Assembly (NCBI GenBank): GCA_015501605.1
Contig: JADNRZ010000051.1
Coordinates: 1 to 64,000, forward strand
DNA length: 64,000 nucleotides
From: Panaeolus papilionaceus
Taxonomy: Eukaryota; Basidiomycota; Agaricomycetes; Agaricales
Direction of reading: 5' to 3'
A program made the translations under genes and the position numbers. The notes under the pieces were generated by a model. The model made no database searches and was not told the origin of the DNA. It saw only the letters and a program-made list of their open reading frames with translations. Below, piece after piece: positions 45,093 to 56,251 of the stretch. Numbering within the stretch: the first letter of the stretch is position 1; every line of letters begins with the position of its first letter.

Positions 45093-46481
45093 TTATACGA
45101 ATGCCCTTCCTGACTCCCGCTTGATTTGAACTTTTCTCGAGTCTTGAGGTGTCTGGCCTGCCGGTACGTCCTTGCTAAACGCTGTCTTGCGTGAGTACTG
45201 GACGTATTGTGAGTACTCCTTGGAGTGATCTGCATCGAAAACTTCCATTCGAAATTGGGCTAGTGTCTCGCACGAAGAGAAGAGACGGCGGATGACTCTG
45301 CGATTGCCGCTGAATCTGTCGGTGAGATCGTCGGGTTCGCGACCGCTGGGGTACATATAAATGCAACGCATTGTAATCGCAAGAAACCGAAGCGTAGGTC
45401 GAGGGCTTCGTATGAACTTGTTGAGGATGGGAACAACATCATGAACCTAACAAATAGATGAGATAGATATTAGGTAAATTGGCACAGTAGCAGAACCCAC
45501 TAGGCTAGAGGGGATGTTGATCGTCATCTTTTCAATCGATGAGAGATGAGGAATAATGTTCTCCAGTTTAAGCGTCGAATTTCGGACCAAGTCAACGTTG
45601 AAAATCTTGAGGGGGTTGAGTTTTAGATATGCTACAAGTCTGCAGAGGATGTCATCGAAGTTAGGAGACCCGTGCGATGGCTGGAGGAACTCTGATTCTG
45701 ATGAGGCGATAATGTCAAGTCGTTGGATTTGTTCTGGCTCTGCAGCCACCTCGAGAACGGTGTCTAACGCCTCTTGGCTTCCTCTAAGTGTGTGAAGGCG
45801 GGCCAATGGCCACAGCACCCGAGAGGGTGGAAGGTCTGGGAAGCTAGTTTGAGGGGGATATACGTCCTGTTCGCGGAAAGCCTTGAACTGTCCAATGAGC
45901 TGACGTCTGTCCTCATGCGTCTCAAAAGCTGGAAGATGACCGTCGTGGAAGTCTAAACTGATATCTTCCAGTGTATGGCGGTGAAATGCGATAAAGTTGC
46001 AGAGTTGGTATATGCTGGCAGGTAAGCGAGTGCAAGACCACTTCAACTTCTTCAGTTGGTATGAGGGTTTACTGTCTGGATGAATTAGATGAGGTATTAC
46101 ATCTTTCATTGAACCTTTGGAGGATGATTCTCGTATATAGAGGCTTGTGAGGTTTTTCATTCTCCCGACAGCTTTAAGAAAGAATTCGAGAAACTTCTTT
46201 TGACCGGACGACTCGCCTATGGTCCATTCAAAGTGACGCACCATATTTGCGTGACGCTGGGAGGTATTTATGACTTGGAGGAACCGTATTGCACGTAAAT
46301 GACGCCTGGAAGTGGTTACACGACCCGGGATATGTGGGGAGGAAGAGTACAGGGGCTTTGTAGCCTCTTCATTCCAAGATTTGCTCACTAAAGCAAGGTT
46401 GACCAGGGTGTTGATATCCCCCAAAAGATCCGCGACAATCTTGCAGAAAATCTCGTAGGGAAGGTTTAGAAATGTGGTCAT
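45093..46481 (-). CDS. F-box protein, 444 residues
   Basis: Exons, in gene order, 45501-46481 and 45093-45446 with a 54-nt intron (GTGGGT...TTGTTAG, joining NIPSSL to VHDVVPILNKF). The ATG at 46481 starts directly at the F-box (TTFLNLPYEIFCKIVADL...LVNLALVSKSWNEEATK), which would bind Skp1 in an SCF ubiquitin ligase. The rest has leucine-rich helical/strand segments (MKNLTSLYIRESS, YQLKKLKWSC, QIQRLDIIAS) as in fungal LRR-type F-box proteins and should bind the substrate. The frame is intact. It is divergent from the GTPase at 46896, 414 bp apart, so they may share a promoter region. Confidence 0.85.
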
Positions 46482-46895
46482 CGCGGTTCTGAGTAGAGAT
46501 TGTTTCTGCACTTCTGAATTCTGGACCTCGTGCAGGACTCGTGTTGCATATGGTGATCGATCGCATTACTATACAAGTCCTTGATGGAGATGGAGATATC
46601 AATATTCCCATATACAGTACATGTCGTTGGTTGATCGGTTTTTTGACTGGACCCCGAAGTCCGTGTATCCACAGGTCGTCGAATACATCCCATCAAGTAG
46701 ATGAATTGCTTACATTTGTACACGTCTGGAGGTCTAATATCTTCGACTGAAAATGGACCTTGATTTGACCTGAGCTCGTTTGCCGGATTATGTGGGAAAA
46801 ATCATGTCAATCACTCAGCAATTGATGAAAACATTGAAACGCAACACCGCCTCGTCGGTTCCCCTTGCCTTCCTACCACAACCACCACCACGCAA

Positions 46896-48260
46896 ATGGG
46901 TGAATTTAGAAAGAAAGGGCCTGTCACAGTCAAGCCTGTTGTAGCGCCCGAAACCCCATCGGATGACTTTATAAAGCGTGCAATCGTGTAACTACTTATC
47001 GTTCAATTGTGGTGTTATTCGCAGCTGATAACAAGCCTGGCAGAATCATGGGTCCTACAGGTGCTGGCAAAAGCTCGGTATGTGATATATCAGGATGAAT
47101 TCCTGAATATTTCCATTATTAGACTCCTACATTACGCTTTCATGCAGTTTATCGAGGCATTGGCCGGCGAAAAATCTTTAGGGATATCAAAGGATCAATT
47201 AGAAGGATACACGCAGGACGTGTGCGCGTATCATTTAGTCAATCTTGTTTTGTTCGAAGATGGCATTGAATGGCCTCTTGTCATATTCGATACCCCGGGA
47301 TTCGCAGATAGGAAGATATCCGAAATGGATATCGTCACTAAAATTAACCAATACATTGGGAGCTGCGGGTGCGATTATTATCATTGACATCTTGCTATTG
47401 ATGACGTTTAAAAATAGGGGTAATACATTAGTGTCAGCGCAAGTATATATGCGATTCTATATCTGATACCAATAACGGATATCAGACTCAGCGGTAGCCG
47501 CCGGCGTGTCATGGACACATTCAGAGCTATGACTGGGGATAGAGGAGCACACCAAGTGACTGTTGTAACGACCATGTGGAACACGATGTACGTCGAAGCG
47601 ACGAAGAAAAAGGCCCAAATTCGGTATGAAGAGCTTCAGAAAGGCCCATGGAAGGTAAGCAAGCATTCTTCGAGGGGAAATTTCTCATTTTTGTGGCAGG
47701 ACCTGTTAGCTAAGGGAGGGAGAGTCACAAAATTCCTCGACAACAAGCAAGAGGACGCGCTTGGTATCCTGAAGACCGCTCTCGAACGCCCGGCAAATGA
47801 CTATTACTTCCCGTTCTACGAATACAACTACAAGACTCACTTCGCCCCTACAACACCGTTTTTATTCAACATGATGTCAGATGTCGAGACCCGTGTTGAC
47901 GCGCTTCAAACAGAAGAAAATAGACTGAAGGCCGAGATCGAACAAGGGGTACTCGACGGGGAGGAGCTTCTTGTTTCAATTCTGGAGGAAAATCTGGCTG
48001 AACTACGACCCAACCTCGCACGTTTCAGCGACCAACTAGCAGCCTTGCGTGCTACAGCTGAAGAAGAAGACGAAGGATCTTTCGACTTCTCCCGTGATGA
48101 TTACACCAACCATCCAGAGCTTTTCACCAGCTACAAGCCCGGATTTCGGCAGAAGATTAAAGATCAATTCGATACGACGAAGCGTTGGGGGAAAGAAAAG
48201 TTGAGCATAAAGCGTGCAGGACGAGGTCAGCAGTTCCATTTCTTGGTATTCTCACTCTAA
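46896..48260 (+). CDS. P-loop GTPase (AIG1/GIMAP-like), copy D
   Basis: Exons 46896-46977, 47025-47077, 47148-47368, 47438-47654 and 47700-48260 give 377 residues. Seen: Walker A/G1 GPTGAGKSS (37-45), a likely G2 Thr in YTQDV (67), G3 DTPGF (93-97), and TTMWN (163-167) at the place of G4. The GTPase domain ends near 190. A charged coiled-coil follows (about 220-300; VETRVDALQTEENRLKAEIE), then a basic C-terminus. Such proteins are expected to hydrolyse GTP and oligomerise through the coiled coil; the cellular role is unknown. Intron 3 was placed by comparison with the paralogue at 59393-61003, whose splice phases are the same. A 3' intron after 48220 is possible. Confidence 0.8.
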
Positions 48261-49850
48261 TCCCCATGAAACCATCAGCTCCCTAACGACTTGCTGAGCC
48301 CCAACTACACCATTACATGTTCAATTCGCGGTCTCACTCAGGCTCTATCAATGATATAGTCGCTACTTGAAATACATTTCATTGAAATAATCGTATCCCC
48401 GCTACCTTTAGGTAGTGGGTTTTAGTGAAATGTTCGGAGAAATTTTGGCAGAGGATTTGAATGTGGCTGTGCCAGCAAGACCATTTAGAAATTGAATCCC
48501 ACCCTTCGGGGATTAGTGGCTGTGCTCAGACTAGGATTCAAGCTCGAGCGTTGACTTGTGCTTCGACTCTGCGCTTCGACGCTGCGAGTCAACGCTCTTC
48601 AATATTGACACGAAACAAGGCTGCATTAAAAAAACTTCGATGTACACGCGAGCGCATTCCCCTTATCTTTCAAAACCCGAATTCCGTGCTCAATGATGTC
48701 AATGTGGTTAGTATAATTTGTTGTACCAGCACCACTCAGCATGATAGCCATACATAGGTAGGTATAATAAATGAACGAGCGATGGAGTACTCTCATAAAG
48801 ACACCAAACCAAAACGGCGATTGCATCCCAATGTTTCGTTGGTATTGCTTTTGTGTTGCTAGTCTCCCCTGCTCCAGTGAATGTAGGTGTTTGTTGATTC
48901 GGTATATCTCCTTCTTTGAATGAATCAAGTCTGATTACACAGATTGTAATGTTAAGGTACTATGTAAATGTCACGTCTTGAACAGCCCGCCTTCTGACTC
49001 CTCAACCTGATCGACTTCGTGTACATGTCTAAAGAACCCAATTTACCTAGAGTTTAAACTTTCAACTAAGAGCAGGCTTTTCAGTAGCGGGCCATGCCGC
49101 TGGTCGGCCCTATCGTTATATCGTTACGTTGGTTCACAACATAACTATCCACACCACGCGTGTTTTTCAAGAGCTGTGTTTGGCGATGATTGGTTTCAAG
49201 CACTTTAAATTGCAGGCACAGCCACACGTTTAACGCCACCCCAAAGCAGCATTTTCGCAACACCTTTCATTAGTTCGCTACAGTCAAGTACAGTGGCTCG
49301 TCATCGATTCATCGCTTATGCCTCTTTCTCAATGGTCATGTCTCGTCAATAGGCTCTAGCCTTCAAGGATGCAAACTGTTTGAGTAGTAGCATCAACTAT
49401 GACTGCTTTTCGTGTGGCTTCTGTGACGACATCGTGTGGCCTGCTGTAACAATCTCCATCGCTATAGGTACCTCCTGCGAGCAGCAGTGGACTATGCTCT
49501 TTGTCGTCTTTGAGATGGTTACGACTTCTAGAATACAAAGGAGCAATACACCCCAGCCTTGCAACACTAGCTCACGTAGTCCGCATTCTGTGAACCCGGC
49601 ATTCTTCTGCATCAACAGTCGCGCCTCGTGTCCATATCGGACTATGAACTTTGGGGCCAGTTATTCATCGATGGGCAGTCTCATTGTATACTTTTAGGTA
49701 TAAATTGGAGAGTGAGAGGGAACACCTACCACTACAATTCAACCTTGCTGGAATCTTCTCCCCCGCTCCTCTTTCCCGCTCCTTATTGGCTGAATATCCC
49801 ACAAGTCTAAAACCAACGCATACCCCACTCTATCATTGAATATACCAGAA
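48261..49850. other. Intergenic, no gene seen
   Basis: Several frames of 60-105 codons overlap on both strands without protein features. No repeat matches noticed. Confidence 0.45.
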
Positions 49851-50336
49851 ATGGTTCGCCAACCGCTGACCCCGGTGCAACCCCGCGCGGATCAGTCTTC
49901 GACAACTGCTCATGGAACACACAAACATCACCGCCCGAAAAAATCCAGTCTGACGATTCTGATAGATATCCGATTGGGATATCCTCAATGGACCCCCAGA
50001 CAGTACGTTTATCAAGTCCCTGCTTTCATTCGCCACTCACAAATGTTCCATCTGTCCTTTATCCTTTGATAGACTGAGTGTGTTGAAGAAAGGTAATGCG
50101 TCTCAACCACTCCCTTTCAATACCGTTATTGACTCGTCTTGCTGTATAAATCAGAGTATCAGAGAGGTGTGGAAAACGCGACAGGGTCCACCCAATCGCA
50201 TCGCGCACTCGTTCGGATTATGAATGACACAACTGGCCCAACGTTTAAGTTGCGCGACATCCGTGCCGCGTTGATATATCTCCAGGAGAGGAAGAAAATT
50301 CAGCCAGCGCACTGGATCCAGAGGATTCGCGATTAG
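49851..50336 (+). CDS. Small basic hypothetical protein, 117 residues
   Basis: Exons 49851-50002, 50073-50092 (a 20-nt micro-exon) and 50155-50336, with introns of 70 and 62 nt. The protein has a His/Lys-rich N-terminal part (HGTHKHHRPKKSSLTILID) and a C-terminal segment (LVRIMNDTTGPTFKLRDIRA, then LQERKKIQPAHWIQ). Not recognised. A decayed homologue at 55700-56031 keeps the same C-terminal segment, which supports that this is, or was, a gene. No signal peptide or membrane segment. Confidence 0.5.
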
Positions 50337-51202
50337 GTGTTCGCCAGCGGGATTCGTGGGCTTTATATTTTCGACCTTGGAAGATGTCGTTCTGCGCGTG
50401 GTACGTGGCGAGCATTTTCACCATTTCTCCACTCCGCGAACCATGAGAAAGCATTCTCTCAGAATCTCTCTGCCTATCCTAATCATCTCATCGCCCCTAT
50501 GTCATCACGCCCCAGCATATCATCTACCACTATTTCCTCATTGTCTCGCGCTGTCATTATCACATCCAGAGGGATTGCTCTTGAGGTTCAACACCTTGGG
50601 AAGTGAGCGCTTTGGAGCGCGTTGTGTGTCGCGGTCCCACCTATCTGCGTCAAGACATTTCATCCCACTGTACCCCTTAATCCACCGCTCCCCTCCAGCT
50701 TTTCCTGTGTATTGCTGTCATTTGTCTGTTATTCGCGCTATTCATCTCATGTTATCGTGTGGACATTTTATCATTATGTTGTGCATTATCATTATTGAAT
50801 AGTAAACTTCACGTTTAGTAGGCTTCTTTTCACATCCAATACATCAAATGTGTTGTCTCTGTTGGAGCACGATGTGGTTCAATAACGGCGATGATGCAAT
50901 CTGCACATTGGCAGTATGCGGAGCTGTGGAGGGTGCTCATGAGTATGTATATTCTCCGTGTACTGAATCATATTGAAAAGTCATTTCTATGGGTCACATT
51001 TACTATGAGAATGCGGTGAGATTTGGGTCGCCAGGACCGAATTGTGCCACTAAACAGAACGGATACATCGCCACTATTAGCCTCATAGCTTGAAAATCAC
51101 ACGCATGCAGTGAGGTCCACGACACACTTTCTACTTTACAGTTATCATCTGTTTCTCCCTCACCACGTCTGTGATACACTCTACCATCTTCTTTTCTGAA
51201 GT
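50337..51202. other. Intergenic, no gene seen
   Basis: Spacer upstream of the NACHT fragment. No convincing frame. Confidence 0.45.
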
Positions 51203-51770
51203 ATGGACGTACTGGGACAAGGGCAAGGAGGATCCAAGTTTTTGATTAATAACCCAGTGTATAACATTACCAACGTGGATCACGGAATTCAGGCGCACCG
51301 GAACTCGTTCTCGTCTGGTGAGTAAGATCGCAATTTCGGCAGACATCAGGCTAAACGGTAGCATATCAGCGTTTGAACGACTGCTCGCTCACATATGTCC
51401 CGCTGCATTCTATAACTCGGATCAGTTTGACGAGACGAAGTGCCATCCTGAGACACGCAAGGCGTTGCTGCAGATGTTGGAAGATTGGGCGAGAGCGCTT
51501 GAGGAGGACGATAACCCGATTTGCTGGCTTTATGGACCAGGGGGAATAGGAAAGACAGCCGTTGCAAAATCTCTGGGAGATCTCTGCACGAAAGCAGGGA
51601 CTTTGGCTGCGTCGTTCTTTTTTTGGAAAACTGATCCTGGTAGGAATGATGCTAATATACACCATGATGCTTCTGGATTCCCCTTTCGAGATGCAGAAGT
51701 ACAGGTTCGACTGTTTTTGGTACATTGTGACGCCAGGATTTCCGGTCAACCGTCACATATGGCAATCTAG
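51203..51770 (+). pseudogene. NACHT-domain NLR gene fragment
   Basis: Exons 51203-51317 and 51370-51770 (52-nt intron GTGAGT...ATCAG, joining RNSFSS to AFERLLAHICPAAFYNS) give 171 residues. The N-terminus with FYNSDQFDETKCHPETRKAL and the P-loop CWLYGPGGIGKTAVAKSL are typical of Agaricomycete NACHT NLRs, thought to act in non-self recognition and regulated cell death. The frame loses similarity soon after the P-loop (SFFFWKTDPGRNDAN). The rest of the NACHT domain and any repeats are missing, so it is truncated. A short N-terminal NLR relic or decoy is the alternative. Confidence 0.75.
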
Positions 51771-52914
51771 CATATTGGAGGTGCTCTTTCAGTTGTGGTG
51801 CATCGGTTGGGCATCTCTCCCAGGTTACTCGGATGGGGTTAATTACCTGCGTCGCTGTGGCATAAGCGCAGGAGCACAGGTTCAAATGATTTTAAATGTG
51901 TTCGATGGTTTAAATGTAAGTCGTATTTCTTTCACTACAATTGTCAATTCTCCCTGATCCTCTAACATTGATATCTTACAGATTAAACCCATGATTAGCT
52001 CATTCAAATCTCTTGTGGAGCCTCTTCTGCTCTCTTACATGGAAGACCCCTGGTTACATAGCCTTCTGATGACTTATCTCTACAGCTCGAGGCCAGACCT
52101 TGCAAAGCTGAACCACTGCAAGTCTATGCGGAGACGCATACAGAAGGCAATCATCTCCCATAGTGACATGCACCGACAGGCGGGAGGAGACGTGCAGAAC
52201 TGGGACTATCTTCAAAAATTTGCGTCCTCCGAATCCTTTCATGAGTTTATGGGTTTCCGGAGGAACATGTCCTTCAAAGATTTGAATTTTTCTCCGATCG
52301 AGGATCTACTATTTTCGTAACTGATTACTCACATCGTACTGAATTAACATAATCATTTCTTTAACTGTCGGAAACCTACTATTCGTCAAGGTACCATTCT
52401 GACACCGGGATCAATCGACCCACGGCATTCAATTATATTGTGATCCGTGAATAAAACACGATAGAGTGGTAAGAGGAGAAATTAAATCATAAGCCTTGTT
52501 GAGATAACCCCTCAGAGTTCGTCTCTCGTCATTGAAAAGCAATTAAAATCTGTCAAGTTTCTTGAGATTCACGACTGACAGGGTATCAACTCCGTCATCA
52601 GGTGGCCGCATCCTCACAAACTGCCGGATTTATCGAAAAATAAAAATATATATGATATAATGCTTTACTTGCGTCTTTCGTTATGAGACCAGGAGTATGT
52701 AGGGAAGCGGAGTTAGGTTGTGAGACCGGTTTCCCAACCTAGTGTCAGTACCGAGGGTAAAGACGAATGTGCCCCCACCATCAACTCACTCCACCTACAT
52801 ACGGCTAGTCTGGAAAGATGAGACAACAGTCAGGGGTGGGAAAACAGACACAATCAGAACAGTGTGAACGTTTGAACCCTGCTTATCAACCACATCCTTC
52901 CTCGTATTGCGATC
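51771..52914. other. Spacer with one unrecognised frame
   Basis: A plus-strand frame at 51991-52320 (109 codons, with LVEPLLLSYMEDPWLHSLL) follows a plausible 3' splice site and might be a remnant of the NLR region. Nothing else seen. The last 200 bp should hold the promoter of the F-box gene at 52915. Confidence 0.35.
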
Positions 52915-54540
52915 ATGTTTCTCCTTACAACGACCCCACTTGATATCACGGAAAAGATCCTATTAGAAGCAGGTTGGCAAGCCATTCTGAAGCTGCGATC
53001 TGTGTGTTGTATTATCACTTATGCTGTCGTCGCCGCATCACTGACCCGTGTACAGGTATCCAAGTCGTTCAAGCAGCTGACGCATCTGCGGGCTCTGTGG
53101 ATAAGTATCGTCAAAGACCATCAGGACTGGGACGTACTCTCATCTGCATTCGAACTACCCCTTTCTCAGTACACAACTGAACAATTGGAGTCGATCTTTC
53201 TTCGCTGGCAACGTGTCTCTCGCCGATGGCGCCATATTGACAACCGAAGCTTCACAGACGTAACAGAATTGCCCTTACCCGAAGGGCATGTACATCAAAT
53301 GGTCATGATACCAGGTGGAAGATGGATTCTGATGTTAACCCAAGCCTGGTCTGTGGTCTACATCGACCTGGGCAGCAAGGACAGTATTGTTCAAACGCTC
53401 ATTCCTCCTCAAGTGGAAGACAAAGAATACAGATATCCTTGCCAGGGCGATCTGACTTTTCATGATGCATCCATACAGGGCGATAATGGGTTTTCGTTCA
53501 TGTTGGGTGTTGCGTTTGGGTGGAGAGAAAGGACCGCGACGGACACCGGCCTTTCAAATGCCAGGGCCATTGTTCAAGCATGGTGTGTACAGCATATCGT
53601 GTCCGAGGACGGGGCTCCGACCGGCCTTGAAGCGAACCTAGTTACATCAATTGCCGTCCCAGAAACCTTTGTATCCGTCTATGACGTAGGGTTCACCGCG
53701 TTATCGCGCTCCCAGATGCTCTATTATTCAAAGAAGCCATATCTAGACGATGACTGTGATGCATCTCTCCTCCGAATCGACCTCCGACCTGATAATGTGG
53801 GTCAAACACCCGTCGACATTACGAGCTCTCCCCCTCATTTTAACACGTCAACGAAGCGGTATTTCGTTCGGTTCATCAACGATTCGTGCGTTGTTTACGT
53901 GCGCGACAACAAGGTCATCATTCTCCGACACAACCCATCAGGAGCACCATACACCTCTATACTGTATTCTCTGGAAATTCCAGAGTTTCGCACTCAAGAA
54001 GGAGGAATTTCCCAGCTGTCTGAGCGTTTCAGGATTGGAAAGACGTCCAGGTTCACTTTGTATTATGTAGACAAGGTGTGGGGAATCATCATTCCCGACG
54101 CATGTCTTCAGGCGGACGGCCTCGAGATCGGGAACATCGGATCACCACAAGTCATAGTTATTGCTCGATTTCCGCACGAATACGCCGAATCTTACACCAT
54201 CTCACACTTTTGTGCGTATCGACATGTTTTGCTCTGCCTTAGCGAGCGAAACCGCCCGATTCTGGCAAAGTTTTCGTGGCCCGATGACGCACTGTTGGTC
54301 AGTCAGGGAGGCGTACAAAGAGCTATGTATATAACGCCAGTCAGATTACGCGTGAACTGGGAGATGATCAGACCCAGAATCCAGGAGACACCCGGCGTGG
54401 AGCGAGACTTCGGGGAGGAGGAAGAGCAGGACCCAATTGAGACGATATTTTTTCCACCGCCTCTTTTATCCCTGGACGAGGTATCAGGTCAGATTGCGGT
54501 GTATGAGCGGGAGGTTGGATATGTAGTTCGGTTGAGGTAG
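52915..54540 (+). CDS. F-box protein with long beta-rich C-terminal domain, copy F
   Basis: Exons 52915-53001 and 53056-54540 give 523 residues. The 54-nt intron (GTGTGT...GTACAG) is in frame and could be overlooked. It is supported by the inverted paralogue at 61228-62634, where the matching intron is 62 nt and must be removed. N-terminus: F-box-like TTPLDITEKILLEAGWQAILKLRS...SKSFKQLTHLRALW. A helical linker follows (FLRWQRVSRRWRH), then about 380 residues of alternating strands (MVMIPGGRWILMLTQAWSVV, QMLYYSKKPYLDDD, FCAYRHVLLCLSERNRPIL) that resemble a WD40-like propeller common in Agaricomycete F-box proteins. Likely an SCF substrate receptor. The frame is intact and it is followed by a GTPase relic. 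Confidence 0.82.
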   Translation: MFLLTTTPLDITEKILLEAGWQAILKLRSVCCIITYAVVAASLTRVQVSKSFKQLTHLRALWISIVKDHQDWDVLSSAFELPLSQYTTEQLESIFLRWQRVSRRWRHIDNRSFTDVTELPLPEGHVHQMVMIPGGRWILMLTQAWSVVYIDLGSKDSIVQTLIPPQVEDKEYRYPCQGDLTFHDASIQGDNGFSFMLGVAFGWRERTATDTGLSNARAIVQAWCVQHIVSEDGAPTGLEANLVTSIAVPETFVSVYDVGFTALSRSQMLYYSKKPYLDDDCDASLLRIDLRPDNVGQTPVDITSSPPHFNTSTKRYFVRFINDSCVVYVRDNKVIILRHNPSGAPYTSILYSLEIPEFRTQEGGISQLSERFRIGKTSRFTLYYVDKVWGIIIPDACLQADGLEIGNIGSPQVIVIARFPHEYAESYTISHFCAYRHVLLCLSERNRPILAKFSWPDDALLVSQGGVQRAMYITPVRLRVNWEMIRPRIQETPGVERDFGEEEEQDPIETIFFPPPLLSLDEVSGQIAVYEREVGYVVRLR

Positions 54541-54620
54541 TGTAATCTCATGGAGGTCACTTCTTTCTGCTAGTATGCGTAGTTGACCTTGATACCTGCA
54601 AATTGAATGCTTAGTTATAA

Positions 54621-55146
54621 ATGTCCTTCAACAAACAATTCACTCAACCAATTACGATGGGTATCATGATCGGAAGGGGGACTCAGTCTCGGAGTCGGCC
54701 TACCTGCTTTCGTACCACCGCTACTTACCACGTTTATCAATATGTCGAGCTCGAAATGTTTGACAACGAACTGAGAGTCAAAGGTGCGATATCGATAAAG
54801 GTGATTTGCGGGCATACACTCAAGATGTTTGTGTCTATCGTCTGAACAGTGTCATGCTTTTAAATGGAGGAGTTACTAGGAGTGGCTTCTCATTTTATTT
54901 GACACGCCTAGGTTTGTAGACAAGAATTTTCAGAGATGGACATAGTAACGAGAGTGAAGAGTTATTTGCGCAGCTGTCGGAGGGCATCTTATCCGCTCTT
55001 GCCTTCTGTTCCGTTGATCCTGATATTGTAGCTGAGCTCAGCATAAGCACAATAATTTTGGCATTGCTTTATTTGGTAGCCATAATGGATCTCAGATCGA
55101 GTGGAACGCGTCTGGATACGTTCAGATCTATTCCCGGCGTCATTTG
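54621..55146 (+). pseudogene. P-loop GTPase relic (counterpart of 59393-61003)
   Basis: Matches the minus-strand GTPase at 59393-61003 in several pieces and frames: MFDNELRVKGAISI (54756), a YTQDVCVYRL piece (about 54815), LLILFDTPRFVDK (about 54890), EMDIVTRVKSYLRSC (about 54935) and LSISTIILALLYLVAIMDLR (about 55040). The exon with the P-loop is missing, DTPGF has become DTPRF, and the frame is broken several times. The coiled-coil part is absent. It follows F-box copy F just as the intact GTPase follows the inverted F-box copy. Confidence 0.85.
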
Positions 55147-55699
55147 AGGTGTAAAGGACTCGAGGGAGAGGGAATATTACGAAAACCAAGGCAGAAATAG
55201 AACTTGTCTCGTTCGTAAACTAGATACTGGTAAAGCTGCGCAAGTCAACGCTGGAACAATGTTAAATTTTGATTTGATTTCTTATGTCGAACAATGGCAC
55301 TCCAATGTACCTGTCCCTTGTGAGGGCGTAGAGGGGTCGATGGGCTTGATGCAACGAATGAGCTGGAGCCAAAAGTACTGATTGCTCTGTGGACAATGAA
55401 CAATGAACGATGGACGACGAGGGGCCGAGGTTAGAAATGTGTATAAATACCCTCGAAATATCGATGACATTCCTTCCCATCTTTTCACTCTCAGTCACCC
55501 AACATAATACACGATACCAGGTCCGATTCGATCTCAATCTTATCAACAAATTGAATTTATGGCGATTATGAACATCAGATGTGCGCTTCGCACACTCAGA
55601 ATCCAATCGCATATCCACACTATCGCTTTCGATGCATATCGTGAGTCCAACCAAACCCAATCTATTCAACTCGTTCACTGACGAGAGGAGAGTGCAGGA
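55147..55699. other. Intergenic, no gene seen
   Basis: Spacer between the GTPase relic and the small-gene relic. Minus-strand frames here lack protein features. Confidence 0.45.
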
Positions 55700-56031
55700 A
55701 TGGGTCGCCAACTGCTGACCTAGTGCAACCCCGCGCAGATCAGTCGTCAACGTTAATGGTCATCCATGATCCATCCAACACACGAACCTAACCTTACCGA
55801 CTGAGAAAGCGGGTTTTACAGTTCTGCTGGATATCCGATTAGGATGCGCCTGATAGACCGCGAGCCAGAGTATCGAAGAGCTGTAACAAGATCTACTCAT
55901 CAGACGCATCGTTCAATAGTATGGTCAGGGTTGTGAATGACCCAACTGGCTCAACGTTTGGGTTGCACGACATCCGTGCTCCGTTGATTCAGCTCCATGA
56001 GCGGAAGAAAATTCGGCCAGCGCATCGGATT
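55700..56031 (+). pseudogene. Decayed copy of the small basic gene at 49851
   Basis: Starts ATGGGTCGCCAACTGCTGAC like the intact gene but has an in-frame TAG after seven codons. The C-terminal part (VNDPTGSTFGLHDIRAPLIQ, then LHERKKIRPAH) is still readable. Parts of the middle are lost. Confidence 0.7.
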
Positions 56032-56251
56032 CATACATGTAGCAGTATTTACATTAATTCAAACATTTAAACGTTCAACTGAGTGAACGGACTGAGTGCT
56101 GAACTGACGAGGGAATGCGTGACGCAAGAGTCTAGACCCTTCTGATGGCCCTGATCATATGATATCATGCTGACAAAGCACGATCAACAATCAAATCAAT
56201 CCATTGTGATTTCGTCTTTCTTTGTTTCTTCGTCCATCGTCTATTCTAACC

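Noticed and set aside
49356..49839. Frames of about 60-105 codons on both strands
   Set aside because: They overlap in opposite directions, have no start context, no plausible introns and no recognisable motif.
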